A stretch of DNA of 64,000 nt from Capsaspora owczarzaki ATCC 30864. Lineage: Eukaryota > Opisthokonta > Filasterea. Within the stretch, counting starts at the first letter, position 1, and every line of letters begins with the position of its first letter. Shown here one piece after another: positions 22,339-35,431 of the stretch. The notes below the pieces were generated by a model, which ran no database searches, was not told the origin of the DNA, and saw only the letters and a list, made by a program, of their open reading frames with translations. The translations under genes and the position numbers were made by a program. The stretch is from the NCBI RefSeq assembly GCF_000151315.2, contig NW_011887292.1, positions 2,457,181-2,521,180 of the forward strand. Direction: 5' to 3'.

Positions 22339-22344
22339 AATAAA
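22339..22344 (+). terminator. Candidate poly(A) signal of HIRA
   Basis: AATAAA begins on the base after the HIRA stop codon. Convergent KRR1 ends only 169 nt away, so the HIRA 3' UTR is probably very short. Signal use in this organism is assumed, not shown. Confidence 0.4.
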
Positions 22345-22507
22345 GTTGGCGGTCTGGAACAGCCGCATGTTTGTTTGTCACACACTCGCGCGATCCATTT
22401 TATTGGGACTACTTGGACGCAGTATCGTGCACAGCAACAGCAAGAATGAGTTTTCAATCAAAATGTCATGAAATAACAAATAAAAAAAACCCTTGTTTTG
22501 GATTTTG

Positions 22508-24630
<2,123 letters not shown>

Positions 24631-24982
24631 TTGTGATTCTGGTTGGGGACTTTTGTTTGAAGGAAATGAACAACAAACAAAAAATAAGACTAACACGATA
24701 TAGAATTCGTGTTGAATGAGCAAGCTGCTGTGTGACAATAGGATGTGGCTGACCTTGTTTGAAAATCCAAGCTCAAAAGCGAGAGGATTTGGCTTTTCTG
24801 TGCCCCCTTCCCTTGGCTTGCTTGTCCTGTTTTGTGTCTCGAGTGTAGTGTACTTTGATGATGATGATGATGATGATGATTCATGCTGGATGTTTGTCAT
24901 TGCTGTCAGCCGTCGCCCAGATTTGAGTTATTGTCCACTCTTCCATTTTGTACTACCGTTCAATTCTTTTCAACCCTTCGTC
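24631..24982. promoter_or_regulatory. Divergent promoter region KRR1 / ACSL with GAT repeat
   Basis: These 352 nt lie between divergent start codons. A GAT triplet microsatellite occupies about 24858-24881. The flanks are T-rich. No other element is recognised. Confidence 0.5.
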
Positions 24983-27900
24983 ATGGACGTCAACGCTTAC
25001 ACCGTGGGTGCAGCCACTCTTGCGGCATTCGGCGTGTACATTGCCACGCGCCCTGGCCCGAAGCCCGTCCACCAGCCCATTGATGTCCACTGGTGAGTTT
25101 GTTTGTAGAGAAGGGGGGAAAATTACAACAAAAGAACAGAACAAAACAAAAAAACAAAAAAAATGTTGCTGGTCCAATGCTGCTGGTCCAGAGATGGAGG
25201 GGGAAGCGGGGTTTTGCAGTGCAGGGATCATCATTGCGCTCAATAGCGCTGTCTCACTTCGTACTGCGGGTGAGAAGAGTGAGTGTTCGAAAAACAAAAC
25301 GCTGATCTAGCAAAAAAAAGCAAAAAAATAAATAATAATAATAATAATTACAAAAAATCAACAAGTTTGGAACGCACGCCCCTTTCGCTGGGATTGCGAT
25401 TTCAGGGGGCGGGGGAGGGGGGAAGGGTGTCTGCCATTGTGTGCAGTGCGTGCAGTGGTGTGGCGTATGCGTGTCGTGTGGTGTCGATGCGCACTTGTTG
25501 TCGTCTCTCTTTTTTGTGATTATTTCTTTCTTTTTTGTGATTTTCTTCTTTTTTTTCTTTTTTTTTTCATAATTTTTGGTTACCCGGCTTGCTTTTTGGA
25601 TTTGCATGAGTCTGGGCTCCCTATTCGTTTCTTTTCTTTTTCTTCTTGGAATCCTGCTTCCGATCTTCTTCCTTCATGCGATCTTGAGATTGCGCAGCCC
25701 CAATACAAGACACGCAGCAAGACACAAACGAAACCACCTTCAACCTTGCAAAAGAAACTCACATTTCGCATCGCTCTGCCTTTTTATTTTCTTTTTTCTT
25801 TTTTTTCTCTCTCTCTTCTTCTCGCTTCTGCCAGCCAAACTGTGGAGGTCGATGCCAAGGAACACATCCGCCGCAACGCATCGTCGCCTGGCAAGCTCCT
25901 GTCGTACCACGACTACCACATCAAGACCCTCTACGAGGGCTTCCACCACGGCATCAAGCAAGCAGGTTTGTCGATCCATGGTTGCTGAGTTGTCTCTGTG
26001 GGTTTTCGTGTCCCACCTGCTCAATGCGCTCATTGTTCCGTGTCACCACCACCCCTCTCCGCCACTAAACTTGTAGGCGACTCGAACTGCCTTGGAACCC
26101 GCACTGGCAACGGTCCGTTCGTCTGGGAGTCGTACAACCAGGTTTGTCATGGTTCTTCCTCTTTTTTTTTGCTCCTTTTCTTTTGTAATTCTGTCCATGA
26201 CATTTCCCACATTTGTCGCTCATAGTTTGAAATTCTGTACCTTGCATGCAGGTCGGCCAGCGCTTGACCAACTTTGGCTCGGGTCTCGTCCACCATGGAG
26301 CAAAGGCGCAGTCGTACATTGGCATCTACAGCCAAAACCGCGCCGAGTGGGTTATTGCCGAGCAAGTGAGTGCTCCACTCGTATTGATGTTCCTCCTTGT
26401 GTGGACGACTACTCTAACGGTGTCGTGAGTGTGATTTTTTTTTGTTTGTTTTTTTCCCCCTTGGATAGGCTTGCAATGCGTACTCGCTCATCACCGTCCC
26501 GCTCTACGACACTCTTGGTGCCGAGACCGCCGAGTTTATTGTCGATCAGGCCCAGATTCGCACCATCATCTGCGATCCGCCCAAGCTCGCTCTCCTGCTG
26601 GATTCTGCGCCTCGGTAACTTTCATGATTTTTTTTTGTTCGAAAGCTGCGAAAACAGTTCCAACAACGTTCCTATCTTCATCTAACCACTTGCGCTCGAT
26701 GGTGATGGCTTGCTGCTTTCTCCAGCATGAAGACTCTCAAGGAGATTGTCAAGATGGGCAGCGTTTCCGACAAGGAACGTGCTGATTTCAAGGCCGTTGG
26801 CGTTGCCCTCCTCTCCTTTGCCGAGATCGAGGCTGAAGGCGCAGCCAAGCCTGTTCCTCACCGCCCTCCGGTAAGATTTCACATGCCAGATTTGATGCAA
26901 TTGCAAGAAAACAAGAGCACCAACCATTTTGTTTCCCGTTCCACTTTTTCCCGCATTTTTTTTGTGGGGTTTTTTTTTCTTGCAGAGCCCCGAGGATGTC
27001 GCCACCATCTGCTACACCTCTGGCACGACTGGCAACCCCAAGGGCGCCATGCTTACGCACGGCAACTTTGTGACCGACTTCCGATGCTTGGACCGCTTCC
27101 TGGCGCTGAACAAGGACGATGTCTACCTCAGCTATCTCCCGCTGGCGCACATGTTTGAGCGCATTGTGCAGTCTGGTCTGTGGCCGGCTGGTGCGCAGAT
27201 TGGCTTCTTCCGCGGAGACGTCAAGCTGCTGGTCGAGGACATTGCCGCCCTCCGCCCGACCATTTTCTGCTCGGTGCCCCGCCTGCTCAACCGCATCTAC
27301 GACAAGGTTGTCGGCACGGTCACCCAGGCTGGTGGTGTGAAAAAGTTCCTGTTCGACCAGGCTCTGGCCTCCAAGTCGGCTGAACTCGCCCAGGGCATTT
27401 GCCGCCGCGACAGCATCTGGGACAAGCTGGTCTTCAAGAAGGTCCAGGCCACGCTTGGTGGCCGCGTCCGCGTCGTTGCGACCGGCGCTGCGCCCATCGG
27501 CGGCAACGTGCTGACCTTCCTGCGCGCTGCGCTTGGCTGCCCGGTGTTTGAAGGCTACGGCCAGACTGAGTCGTCTGCCGCCTCGACCACCACGGTGCCT
27601 GGCGACTTTTCCGTCGGCCACGTCGGTGCTCCTCTGCCCTGCAACGAAATCAAGCTTGCAGATGTGCCCGACATGAACTACTTTTCCAAGGACAACCGCG
27701 GTGAGATTTGCTTCCGTGGCGCCAACGTCTTCCGTGGCTACCTCAACGACAAGGCCAAGACGGACGAGGCGCTCGACAGCGAAGGCTGGCTGCACTCTGG
27801 CGACATTGGCGAGTGGGACGCCGAGCGGCCAGGCTGCGCATCATTGATCGCAAGAAGCATATCTTTCAAGCTGGGCCCAGGGCGAGTACATTGCTCCCGA

Positions 27901-28291
27901 GAAGATTGAAAACATTTACACGCGCTCGACGCTGATTGCTCAGGCATTCGTGTACGGCAGCTCGCTTGAACCGTCGCTCGTTGCCGTCATTGTGCCCGAT
28001 CCGGACGTGCTGCCGAGCTGGGCTGCCTCGAAGGGCCTCAAGGGCAACTACTCTGCTCTGTGCGCCCACCCCGAGGTCAAGAAGGCCATCTTTGACGACA
28101 TTGTCCGCATTGCCAAGGAAGCGAAGCTCAACGCGCTCGAGCTTGTCAAGGCCATTCACCTTCACGACGAGCTGTTCAGCGTCGAGAACAACCTTCTGAC
28201 TCCCACCTTCAAGAGCAAGCGTCCCGAGCTGTCCAAGGCGTTCAAGACCCAGTTGGATGCCATGTACGCATCGCTTCCCAAGCAGTCCTAG
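24983..28291 (+). CDS. ACSL: Long-chain acyl-CoA synthetase (frame broken in this assembly)
   Basis: Exons: 24983-25092, 25835-25965, 26077-26141, 26252-26365, 26469-26614, 26726-26870, 26986-28291. An N-terminal membrane anchor (TLAAFGVYIATRPGP) is followed by a short linker and the adenylate-forming domain: YSQNRAEWV, YTSGTTGNPKGAM (ATP loop), PLAHMFERI, VATGAAPIGG, EGYGQTES, GEICFRG and GWLHSGDIGEW. It activates long-chain fatty acids with CoA and ATP, usually on ER or mitochondrial outer membrane. After GDIGEWDAE the reading frame fails. Four single-base excesses relative to the expected RLRIIDRKKHIFKLAQGEY stretch fall within 27823-27880. The frame then continues cleanly from about 27885 to the stop at 28289-28291. 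All other exons are intact, so I favour a local sequence error over a pseudogene. Intron 1 (742 nt) is T/A-rich and empty. Confidence 0.9.
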
Positions 28292-28488
28292 GCTGGATTT
28301 TGAAGGGGAGTTTTTTTTTTTCCTCGTTGCGTTTTGCTTGTTTTGAATTAGTCTTGCTTTGTGGTTTTTTTTCCCTCGCTCTGTCACTCATGAATACATC
28401 ATTTTGCATGCAATTTCGCCGTTACATTGTGTTGTTGGGGCTTTTAATGATCACAAATCCTGTTTCCAACAACGACCAGTCTCGAGCC

Positions 28489-30433
28489 TTATGCTTTGGC
28501 TGCAGCCTCAGCCTTCTGCGCCTCTAGCTGGTCGTAAAAGTGTGGCTTGGTGGTGTGTGGTCGGGCAGTCAGCACCTCGACGCCGGTTTCCGTAACGAGA
28601 AGCGTGTGCTCGAATTGGGCCGAGCGCTTGCCGTCGACTGTGCTCGAAGTCCACTCGTCGCCCCAGGTAACATCTTGCCAGGAACCTGCAAATACAGAAT
28701 GAGTCACATGCATGGAGATGAGTCTTTTTTCTGCGTTTGAGAGGCCTCGCCACCAAAAAAAATCGCTGCAAACCCAAAAAAAAAACAAAAAAAAATCAAA
28801 CACAAACCAAAACCAGCACTCACCAGCATTAATCATGGGTTCGATCGTAAACACATGCCCAGCCTTCATCACGCCGGGCGCCTTGTTTTTAGCGTAGTGC
28901 GGAATCACTGGAGCGTTGGTGTGGAAGAGCTCGTTGATGCCGTGGCCGACATACGTGCGGACAACGGAATGGTTGGCAGCGTGGGCCGTCTTGGAAATGA
29001 CATTGCCCAAATCTCGGAAAGCAACACCAGGTTTGACTGTTCAGAAGATGCCAATGATCAGGAACCAGTCGCGCAAGGCGCAGAACCACATCAAACCGCT
29101 CGCTCCAAACATACCCATTGCAATGGCATTCTCCAGACACTCCCAAGAGTTGCGCACAAGAGTCTCGGAAGCAGCGTCCACCTTGCCAACGAAAACAGTT
29201 TCGTTGAGGTCTCCGTGGAAGCCGTCATAGTACACCGAGACGTCAATGTTAATAATGTCGCCTTCCTGCAGCGGGCGGAGATCGGGGATGCCGTGGCAGA
29301 TGATCTCGTTGACAGATCTGTGGAGAGGGAGAAGGAAGAAATAAGTCAAGCTTGTCTGATCCTGCGCCCCTCCCCCCTTTTGTGGAGATTTGCCTTACGT
29401 GCAGCACGACTTGGGGAAGTTGCGGTAGTTCAGAGGCGACGGATAGGCGTTGCGAGCAACGGTGGCCTCGTGAACAATGCGGTCAATCTCGTCGGTTGTG
29501 ACGCCTGGACGAACAGCAGCCACCGCGATATCAAGCACCTCGCGCGTCAGCTGGTCGAAGCGATTCGAGAACAAGCAGAAAAAGTCAGCAATCTAGGAGA
29601 GGAGACTGAAGTGCACACGATCAACGCGAGACGACGCACTCGGCAGGCAACACGCATCTTGGCAATACGCTCAGGGCTCAACGGAGTAGCGATGGAGGAC
29701 TGGGGCTCGCGACGCTCGCTTTCAGGGATGCCTAGATTGAGACCGGGACGAATCGTGTCACAATCAGTTTTTGGTTTGTTTTTTTGTTCCTGGATCTCTC
29801 CGTCAAACACGCAGGAATGGTACATGCATGGTTACCTGACACTGAGTAATCCGGCGGCGGAATGTGCGAAGGGACGGTGCGCATCGGCGTCTGTGGGTAC
29901 GGGCGAAGGGGTCCACGGAACTCAAACCCAGGCCAAGGGTTGTTGAGCGGCGCCGCTGTGGTGACATGATTTTCAACGTAACGTTCATACTCGTGAGTGA
30001 GGACATTAGCAGAGAGAGAGTGTGTGTGTGTGTGATCATGCCAAGGGAGGGGTCTCGTTGGTCATTGCCAAAGAGCAAAAAGACCGCGTGTAGAGCAGAG
30101 AGCCAGTTGCCCGTCTCGACTCAGAACCCAAACCCCCAAACCCCCAACCACTCCCCAGCAATGTAAAGCTATAGAGCTCCACGCGCAGGAGCGGCTTTGC
30201 GAATGGGGTGGATTTGCCGCCGTCGTCGTAGGAGGAGCGCACTCACCGGGATGGACCAGCTTGTGCGCAGCCCAGTTGCGCTTGAAGCAGTCCTGGTCGC
30301 AGAAGAAGGTCTTGTCGCCTGCAATGCTGTTCTTGAGGCACGTCGGGCACTGCATCTTGGCGGGCTTGCCGCACCCGGCGCCAGAGCACACGCGCGTCGC
30401 AGTCGCGGTCGGAGCAGTCGTTGCATCAGCCAT
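28489..30433 (-). CDS. METAP1: Methionine aminopeptidase 1 (zinc-finger type I)
   Basis: Seven exons: 30433-30247, 29955-29836, 29731-29640, 29550-29399, 29317-29115, 29036-28824, 28685-28489. They sum to 1,164 nt (387 aa; human is 386). The N-terminal zinc finger uses Cys/His pairs (CSGAGC, MQCPTC, FFCDQDC, HKLVH), as in eukaryotic MetAP1. The catalytic pita-bread fold shows [46 protein letters not shown] (metal Asp pair), GHGI (His), FTIEPM and FEHTLL (Glu ligands). The enzyme removes the initiator Met from nascent chains at the ribosome. A 1,092-nt open frame on the opposite strand through exons 5-7 is a shadow of codon bias. It is divergent from the lipase gene. Confidence 0.96.
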
Positions 30434-30724
30434 CGTTAAACGTTGTTATTGAAAGGAGGAGTGTGCAACCTTAAACCCCCAATGATGTACTGACTAGATA
30501 AAAACTAACAAAAGTCAAACAGAGATGAATGGAGTCGGCTTGAGGGATGACGGGATGGAGGGATGGAGGGAGGGGGTCATTGATCGTTGAGATTTGTTCG
30601 TTCTAACAGACTGAGATGGAGCAGCGATCGTGCCATTTCGTGATACCTCTTTTTTGGTTGTCATGGATTGAGGAAGGATGAAGATGGATGAGGTTGATGA
30701 TCGACCAGTCTTTTCTACTTGTGA

Positions 30725-32872
30725 ATGTCCCTTCCCGAAGCCGCGCTCAAGTCGGGTGTGCTGCAGCTCGTCGTGCTCGTCCACGGCCTCGACTCACCCC
30801 GTAAGCACCCACTACCACCACCACCAACATGACTTCATGCTGATTTCGACCTTGCTCTGTCTTTTGGATGTTGTTGTTGTTGCCACCCCGTTGGAGCTCA
30901 TCCTGTCTCTGCCTCTTCTTTTTTTATCCTGCTTGGCGGCTCTCAGTTGGCGGCCATCGCGACATGAGGCTGCTCGAGTCGCGCGTGCTGGTCCACCCGG
31001 GGTTCCGTGACTTCAAGGTGAGTGTTGGTCTGCTCGCGGTCGTCCCACTTGTGTCTTAGGGGAAGTGATGACCACTGGCTTCAAAGAACACGTTCTCGAT
31101 CATCAGCGTCGTGTCATCACGCGTTCGTCCCTCAGCGCCGTGTTTGTGTTGATTCGTCCCATTTGGTCGCTCATCATTGTCCTTTGTTTGTGGCCGGTGG
31201 TGGCGGTGGTGGGGTTGTTCTGGGGGTTGTCTCTGCTCAGGTCTTTGTTTCAACCGTCAATAGCGGGAAAACCACCGACAGCATCCACGTCGCTGGGATT
31301 CGCTTGGCAGACGAGCTCGAGCGGTTTGTGCATGCATTGCCGGAAGTCATCAAGACTGTTCGCCCTCCCTCGGCGGACTGCTCTCTCGGTATGAGAACAG
31401 AACAGGCACCAACCCGAACCGCGATCAAGCTATCTAATGCCGCATCGCTCAAAACTCAACTGCATGCATTGTTGCGCAGATACGCTATTGGATGGCTGTA
31501 CGAGCGCAACTACTTTCAAAGCGGACGCATGGTGCCTGTCGCGTACATGTCCATGGCCTCGCCGCACATTGGCATTAGCTACGATCGCGACAATTGCGAG
31601 ACTCGTACGTTGCCACTTCTGTATTGGGAGCAAGTCATATAACATGTACTAGCTTGACTTGACGTTGCTTGTTGTGTCCTTTTGTCTTTTGCGTTCGAAA
31701 CGGAACAGGCGAAGAAGACAATCGCCGCATCTTCACCAATGTCGCCCGCTGGGTTTTCTATGAGAGCAAACAACGTGTTGCCAAGTTGTTTTGGCGCGGG
31801 CAGTGCGTCACCGAGCTGTACTTGCAAGACGAAGGCGCTGCAGGCTCAGGCTCCTTCAAGCCCTTGTTGTATGAGGTCAGACTCTTGGCAGAGCTTGTGC
31901 TGCCAATCATTTCCGCAATGATGCTGCCTCTGCGATAGTGCGATCGCTCACTCACTTCTTCTCTTCGTCGCCATGTAGCTTGCAGTGCCAACCAGCCGCT
32001 ATATGCTCGCCCTCGGCCTCTTCAAGAGCCGAACGCTTGTGTCCAACACGCATTTCGACTTTCAAGTTGACTACCTGAGCTCCGCAATCGCCTGTGACTA
32101 TCCTTTCGACACTCCTGGCGACGTTGTTGGCATGGATCTCGGCGAGACGTGTCAGCGACCCTCTGAGTAAGCAAGGGTGCTATTGTTGTTTGCTCTTTTT
32201 TTTTTTGCATGGTTTGGGTTTTGGGATCGGTATGGAGTTGCTAATGACAATTGATGTGATGCACTTCTTCCCTTTATCAGCTCGTACGAGGGACTGAAGC
32301 ATCCTTCGATCGGGCTGGTCGCCAAAACGGTTGGTCTGGTCAAGCAGGTTGCCGACATTGCGCGATTTCCCTTCGACTGGTTTAATTATTCCGCCGACGA
32401 AGATCACGACATTTTTTCTGTCACATACACTGGTTTTTCTAGCGTCCCCAAATCGCTCTGCAACATTAGCGCTCGTGCGTACTCTGAGCCGCAGGAAAAG
32501 AAAATCACCACTCCTGCGATAAGTCGGTCGATCGGGCGTCTCAGAGCTGGTAAAGTCATCATTGTGGCTTTGTAGTGTTTGGGGAACGTTGTTCTACTGC
32601 GTCCTGTTGCGACCTGACTTTTCCTTGTCCTGCTTTTGAATGCTCTTCTTGTTTTCCTTTTCTTGTTTTCCTTGGGTCTTGCAGAAATCACTCGAAACCT
32701 CCAAACACTGTCTTGGCGCCGAATCGACACAAGATTCAACTCGCTGTGGTGCCACGACTACTTTCTGGGCAAAAGCACGGTGCACTTTAGCGTTGTCAGC
32801 GATCCCAAGCCGGCAAGGCCGGTTCTGGACATGTTTTTGAATGTTTTGGCAGAAGATGCGAATCAGGCGTGA
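30725..32872 (+). CDS. DUF676 serine lipase, ROG1/LPL1 type (one-base discrepancy)
   Basis: Eight exons: 30725-30800, 30947-31017, 31241-31388, 31480-31604, 31709-31875, 31979-32166, 32281-32549, 32685-32872. The start MSLPEAALKSG leads into LVVLVHGLDSP, the oxyanion strand of the family. Then come STVNSGKTTDSIHVAGIRLADEL, RYAIGWLYE and MASPHIGI, typical of DUF676 hydrolases such as yeast Lpl1/Rog1 (phospholipase or monoacylglycerol lipase acting on lipid droplets). The nucleophile elbow should read GHSLGG. The bases at 31366-31388 do encode SLGGLLSR in the frame that joins exon 4, but that frame is one base off from the preceding exon 3 frame. The break lies within about 31361-31366. All other junctions close in phase. 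Either a one-base sequence error or a damaged gene would explain it. Confidence 0.8.
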
Positions 32873-33031
32873 TTGGACACAACTCTGTCTTTCTTTGTTA
32901 ATAACTCAAGCGTCGTTCAAATGTCTCAAACGAAATACAAAAAAATCGCGGTTTTGGGAATGGCTTGCATTTTCAACATTTCCGACTAAATGCAAAAAAT
33001 GGCGGGGAAACAGAAAACAATCAAGACATTT

Positions 33032-35144
33032 CTACAGACTGCGCGACGAGGGGGCAGATGGCAAGGGAGGAAGTTGTGCGCTCACAGCTGCTACCACATC
33101 GGAAGGTGTCGATAGCATTCGAGTGCCGTTGGTGCGAGTGACAGAATGGTGCTGTCCTCGAGTGGATAATAGTGTGTTGGCGCAGTGGATCATTGCAGTC
33201 ACCTCGCGAGGAAGGGCTTTCCCGACGGCCTGCCATCGAATGAGTCCCTGCTCATCCACGAGGTAGATGAAATTGCCAGTGTAGAAGCGAATGCCGAGCT
33301 CTGCTGCCAATTCTTCGTCAACCGCTGGCAAATTGAACACTGAGCCCTGTGCCAGTCAAGAAATGCCAGGTTCAGATCAAAAACAACAGAAAATGAGCAA
33401 CAAAAAAAACCTGTCGAGTCCTTTTGATCTGCAAACAAAAAGCCATGCTCAACATCGTACATGACGCTGCTGTGGAATGGCTGCCAACAAATTTCGGTTG
33501 AACATGGGTTGCAACACTCGCATCATCGGCATGCGGTTCATCAAGATCTGTGACACAACGGTGAATGTCAGTGGTGCGGATTTTTGATAGTTCAAAAAAA
33601 AACTGCCGTACTTCAAAATCGTTCACGTATGGATTGGATCCGTATTGGCTTCGAAATTCGTGCGTAAATGACGCGTTGCGGAGCTGAGGAAAGAAGCAGA
33701 AAAAAACACACACGTGAGCAAAGCAAACAGCCAAAAAAAAAAAAAGCAAGATGGCAAAAAAAAAAATGCAAGCGTCCCGCTTTGCTTTACCGCGCCGAAT
33801 TGATCAAATGCCACAGACACAATCGAAATACCCCGCGTGAAGGCTTCCGATAAATCAACCGTTTGGCCGTTGATCGCTGTCAACACGCGAGATGGGAATT
33901 TGACCGCGTACTGCGAGAAAAGCGATTCCCAATAAAGAATATGATGAGCGATCTCGCGCACCCACGTATAAACCGGGTGCAGGCCAGCATATGCTCGTTA
34001 CCTTGCTGTGGCTCAGTGTGGTGCTTGCTTCGAATGGCTTGAGCATAGAAGCTGCACCAAAATGCAATCCGTACAACCGTGAGCCATGAACAACATCCCC
34101 TCAACTTCACGTCTTTCCCCTCCTCTCCTGGACAGACAGTATGCGAGCTGAAGATGGCACAACATGCACATACCACTTGGAGGCAACCTACAATGCGAAC
34201 AATCAACGAAAAAAAATGAGTTGGCGCTTCTCACAAGAACAAGAAAAAAGATTGGCGGATGTGCCATCTCGCTGTCATCAAGCTTACGCTGGTGTCTTGC
34301 GAGTGAGATCAAGCAACCCAATCTGGAACCGCTTGAAGAAATTTGGCTTCTTGGTGGTCGGAGCATCGGCTTGAGTCGAGGCGTCCTTTGGGTTTTTGGT
34401 CGCCTGTTCATCTGCGTTTGTGGCAGCATCCACGGTTGCAAGCGCATTGCCATTGGTAGCAGCAGCAGTAGCAGTAGTAGTAGTAGTGACTTTGTTGTTT
34501 GCTTCAGCACTCGATGGCGGCGCTTGAGCTGGTGCTGGTGAGCTACTCGAGCTGTACGATTGCGCGCGCAATTCTGTCACATCAAGCAGGACGATTTTCG
34601 GTTAGAAGCAGCAGCAGATCGACTCTCATCGCTTTCCCCCAGTTCTCTTGATCGCGGTGGGTGCATCGCTGATTTTCGTCTCCCATTGCTTTTTGTCATG
34701 CCTCAACGACCGAGGGAGGGAAGGGTGTTCGGTTGACGGATCATGCTTTTTCCGTATGACTCTATTTTGCATGTGTATCATCATCCAGCACCAGCCTGCC
34801 CACTGCTTCCTCAGACACAAGACACGACACAGCACCATGCTACTGCATTGCATCTCATTCTCCATGCGTGTTGGTGATGGCAGAAGCTGTGATAAACCAG
34901 CAAAACTTCCTCCTAACTCACGTGGAGACGGGAGACGGGCAGCCAGAGCGGCGGACGGGCTTAACGACAGACGCGGATGGCTACAGGGGGTGCTAGTGAA
35001 GGCGCGCGCTACGGCAGCCGGACCGACCCGGGCGCTGGAGCGGGGCGTGATGGAGCTGCTGCGGACTGAGCGTGGGGACGCTGAAACTGCCGTTGCTGCG
35101 ACTCGGCTTGAGCGAAGAAGCAACTCGGCCGCCGTGGACTGCAT
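33032..35144 (-). CDS. ATP10: ATP10-like mitochondrial ATP synthase assembly factor
   Basis: Proposed exons: 35144-34922, 34573-34288, 34051-34002, 33910-33791, 33683-33612, 33547-33461, 33428-33411, 33346-33032. The start is an Arg/Ser/Ala-rich mitochondrial presequence (LLLRSSRVAATAVSASPRSVR). A low-complexity Ala/Thr linker follows, then FFKRFQIGLLDLTRK, VKFPSRVLTAINGQTVDL, ISIVSVAFDQFG and a C-terminal block FYTGNFIYLVDEQGLIRWQA. The last matches the Atp10 signature (YIYILDQQGRIRW in yeast). Atp10 helps insert subunit 6 into the Fo ring. Exon 7 is an 18-nt microexon. The exon sum is one base more than a multiple of three. Exon 2 ends in phase 2 whereas exon 3 needs phase 1, so one boundary or one base is wrong. 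Assignment rests mainly on the C-terminus. Confidence 0.75.
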
Positions 35145-35431
35145 GGTGTGTATACGAGAGACAAAAAGTGTGTATGTGTGGGGAGGGGAAGGGGGTGCGA
35201 TTGACGACGGGTTGCTTGGATGCAAGTTGGCGATGGTGTTGGGGAAGATGACGCGAAAAAAAAAAAAAAAAAAAAAAAAAAAGACTAGAAAAAAAAAAAA
35301 AGGAATCGTTCAACAAAGTCATCGATCGTTTAACTTTGGCAAAACAGAGATCAAACCAAAGGGGAGCGGGGGAAGAAACACGGTACACTTGTAACAGGAG
35401 CAAAACAAAAAAAGGGGGCACATTGCTACCG
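35145..35431. other. Intergenic ATP10 promoter / DDX46 3' end with poly(A) runs
   Basis: This 287-nt tandem spacer contains long A homopolymers on the plus strand (about 35257-35282 and 35289-35301). No gene is seen. Confidence 0.5.

Noticed and set aside
26788-27795. Minus-strand open frame of 335 codons opposite ACSL
   Set aside because: Antisense to the conserved adenylation domain, with no independent support.
28855-29946. Long plus-strand open frame (363 codons) opposite METAP1
   Set aside because: It overlays METAP1 exons and introns on the other strand and has no recognisable domain. It arises from codon bias of the real gene.
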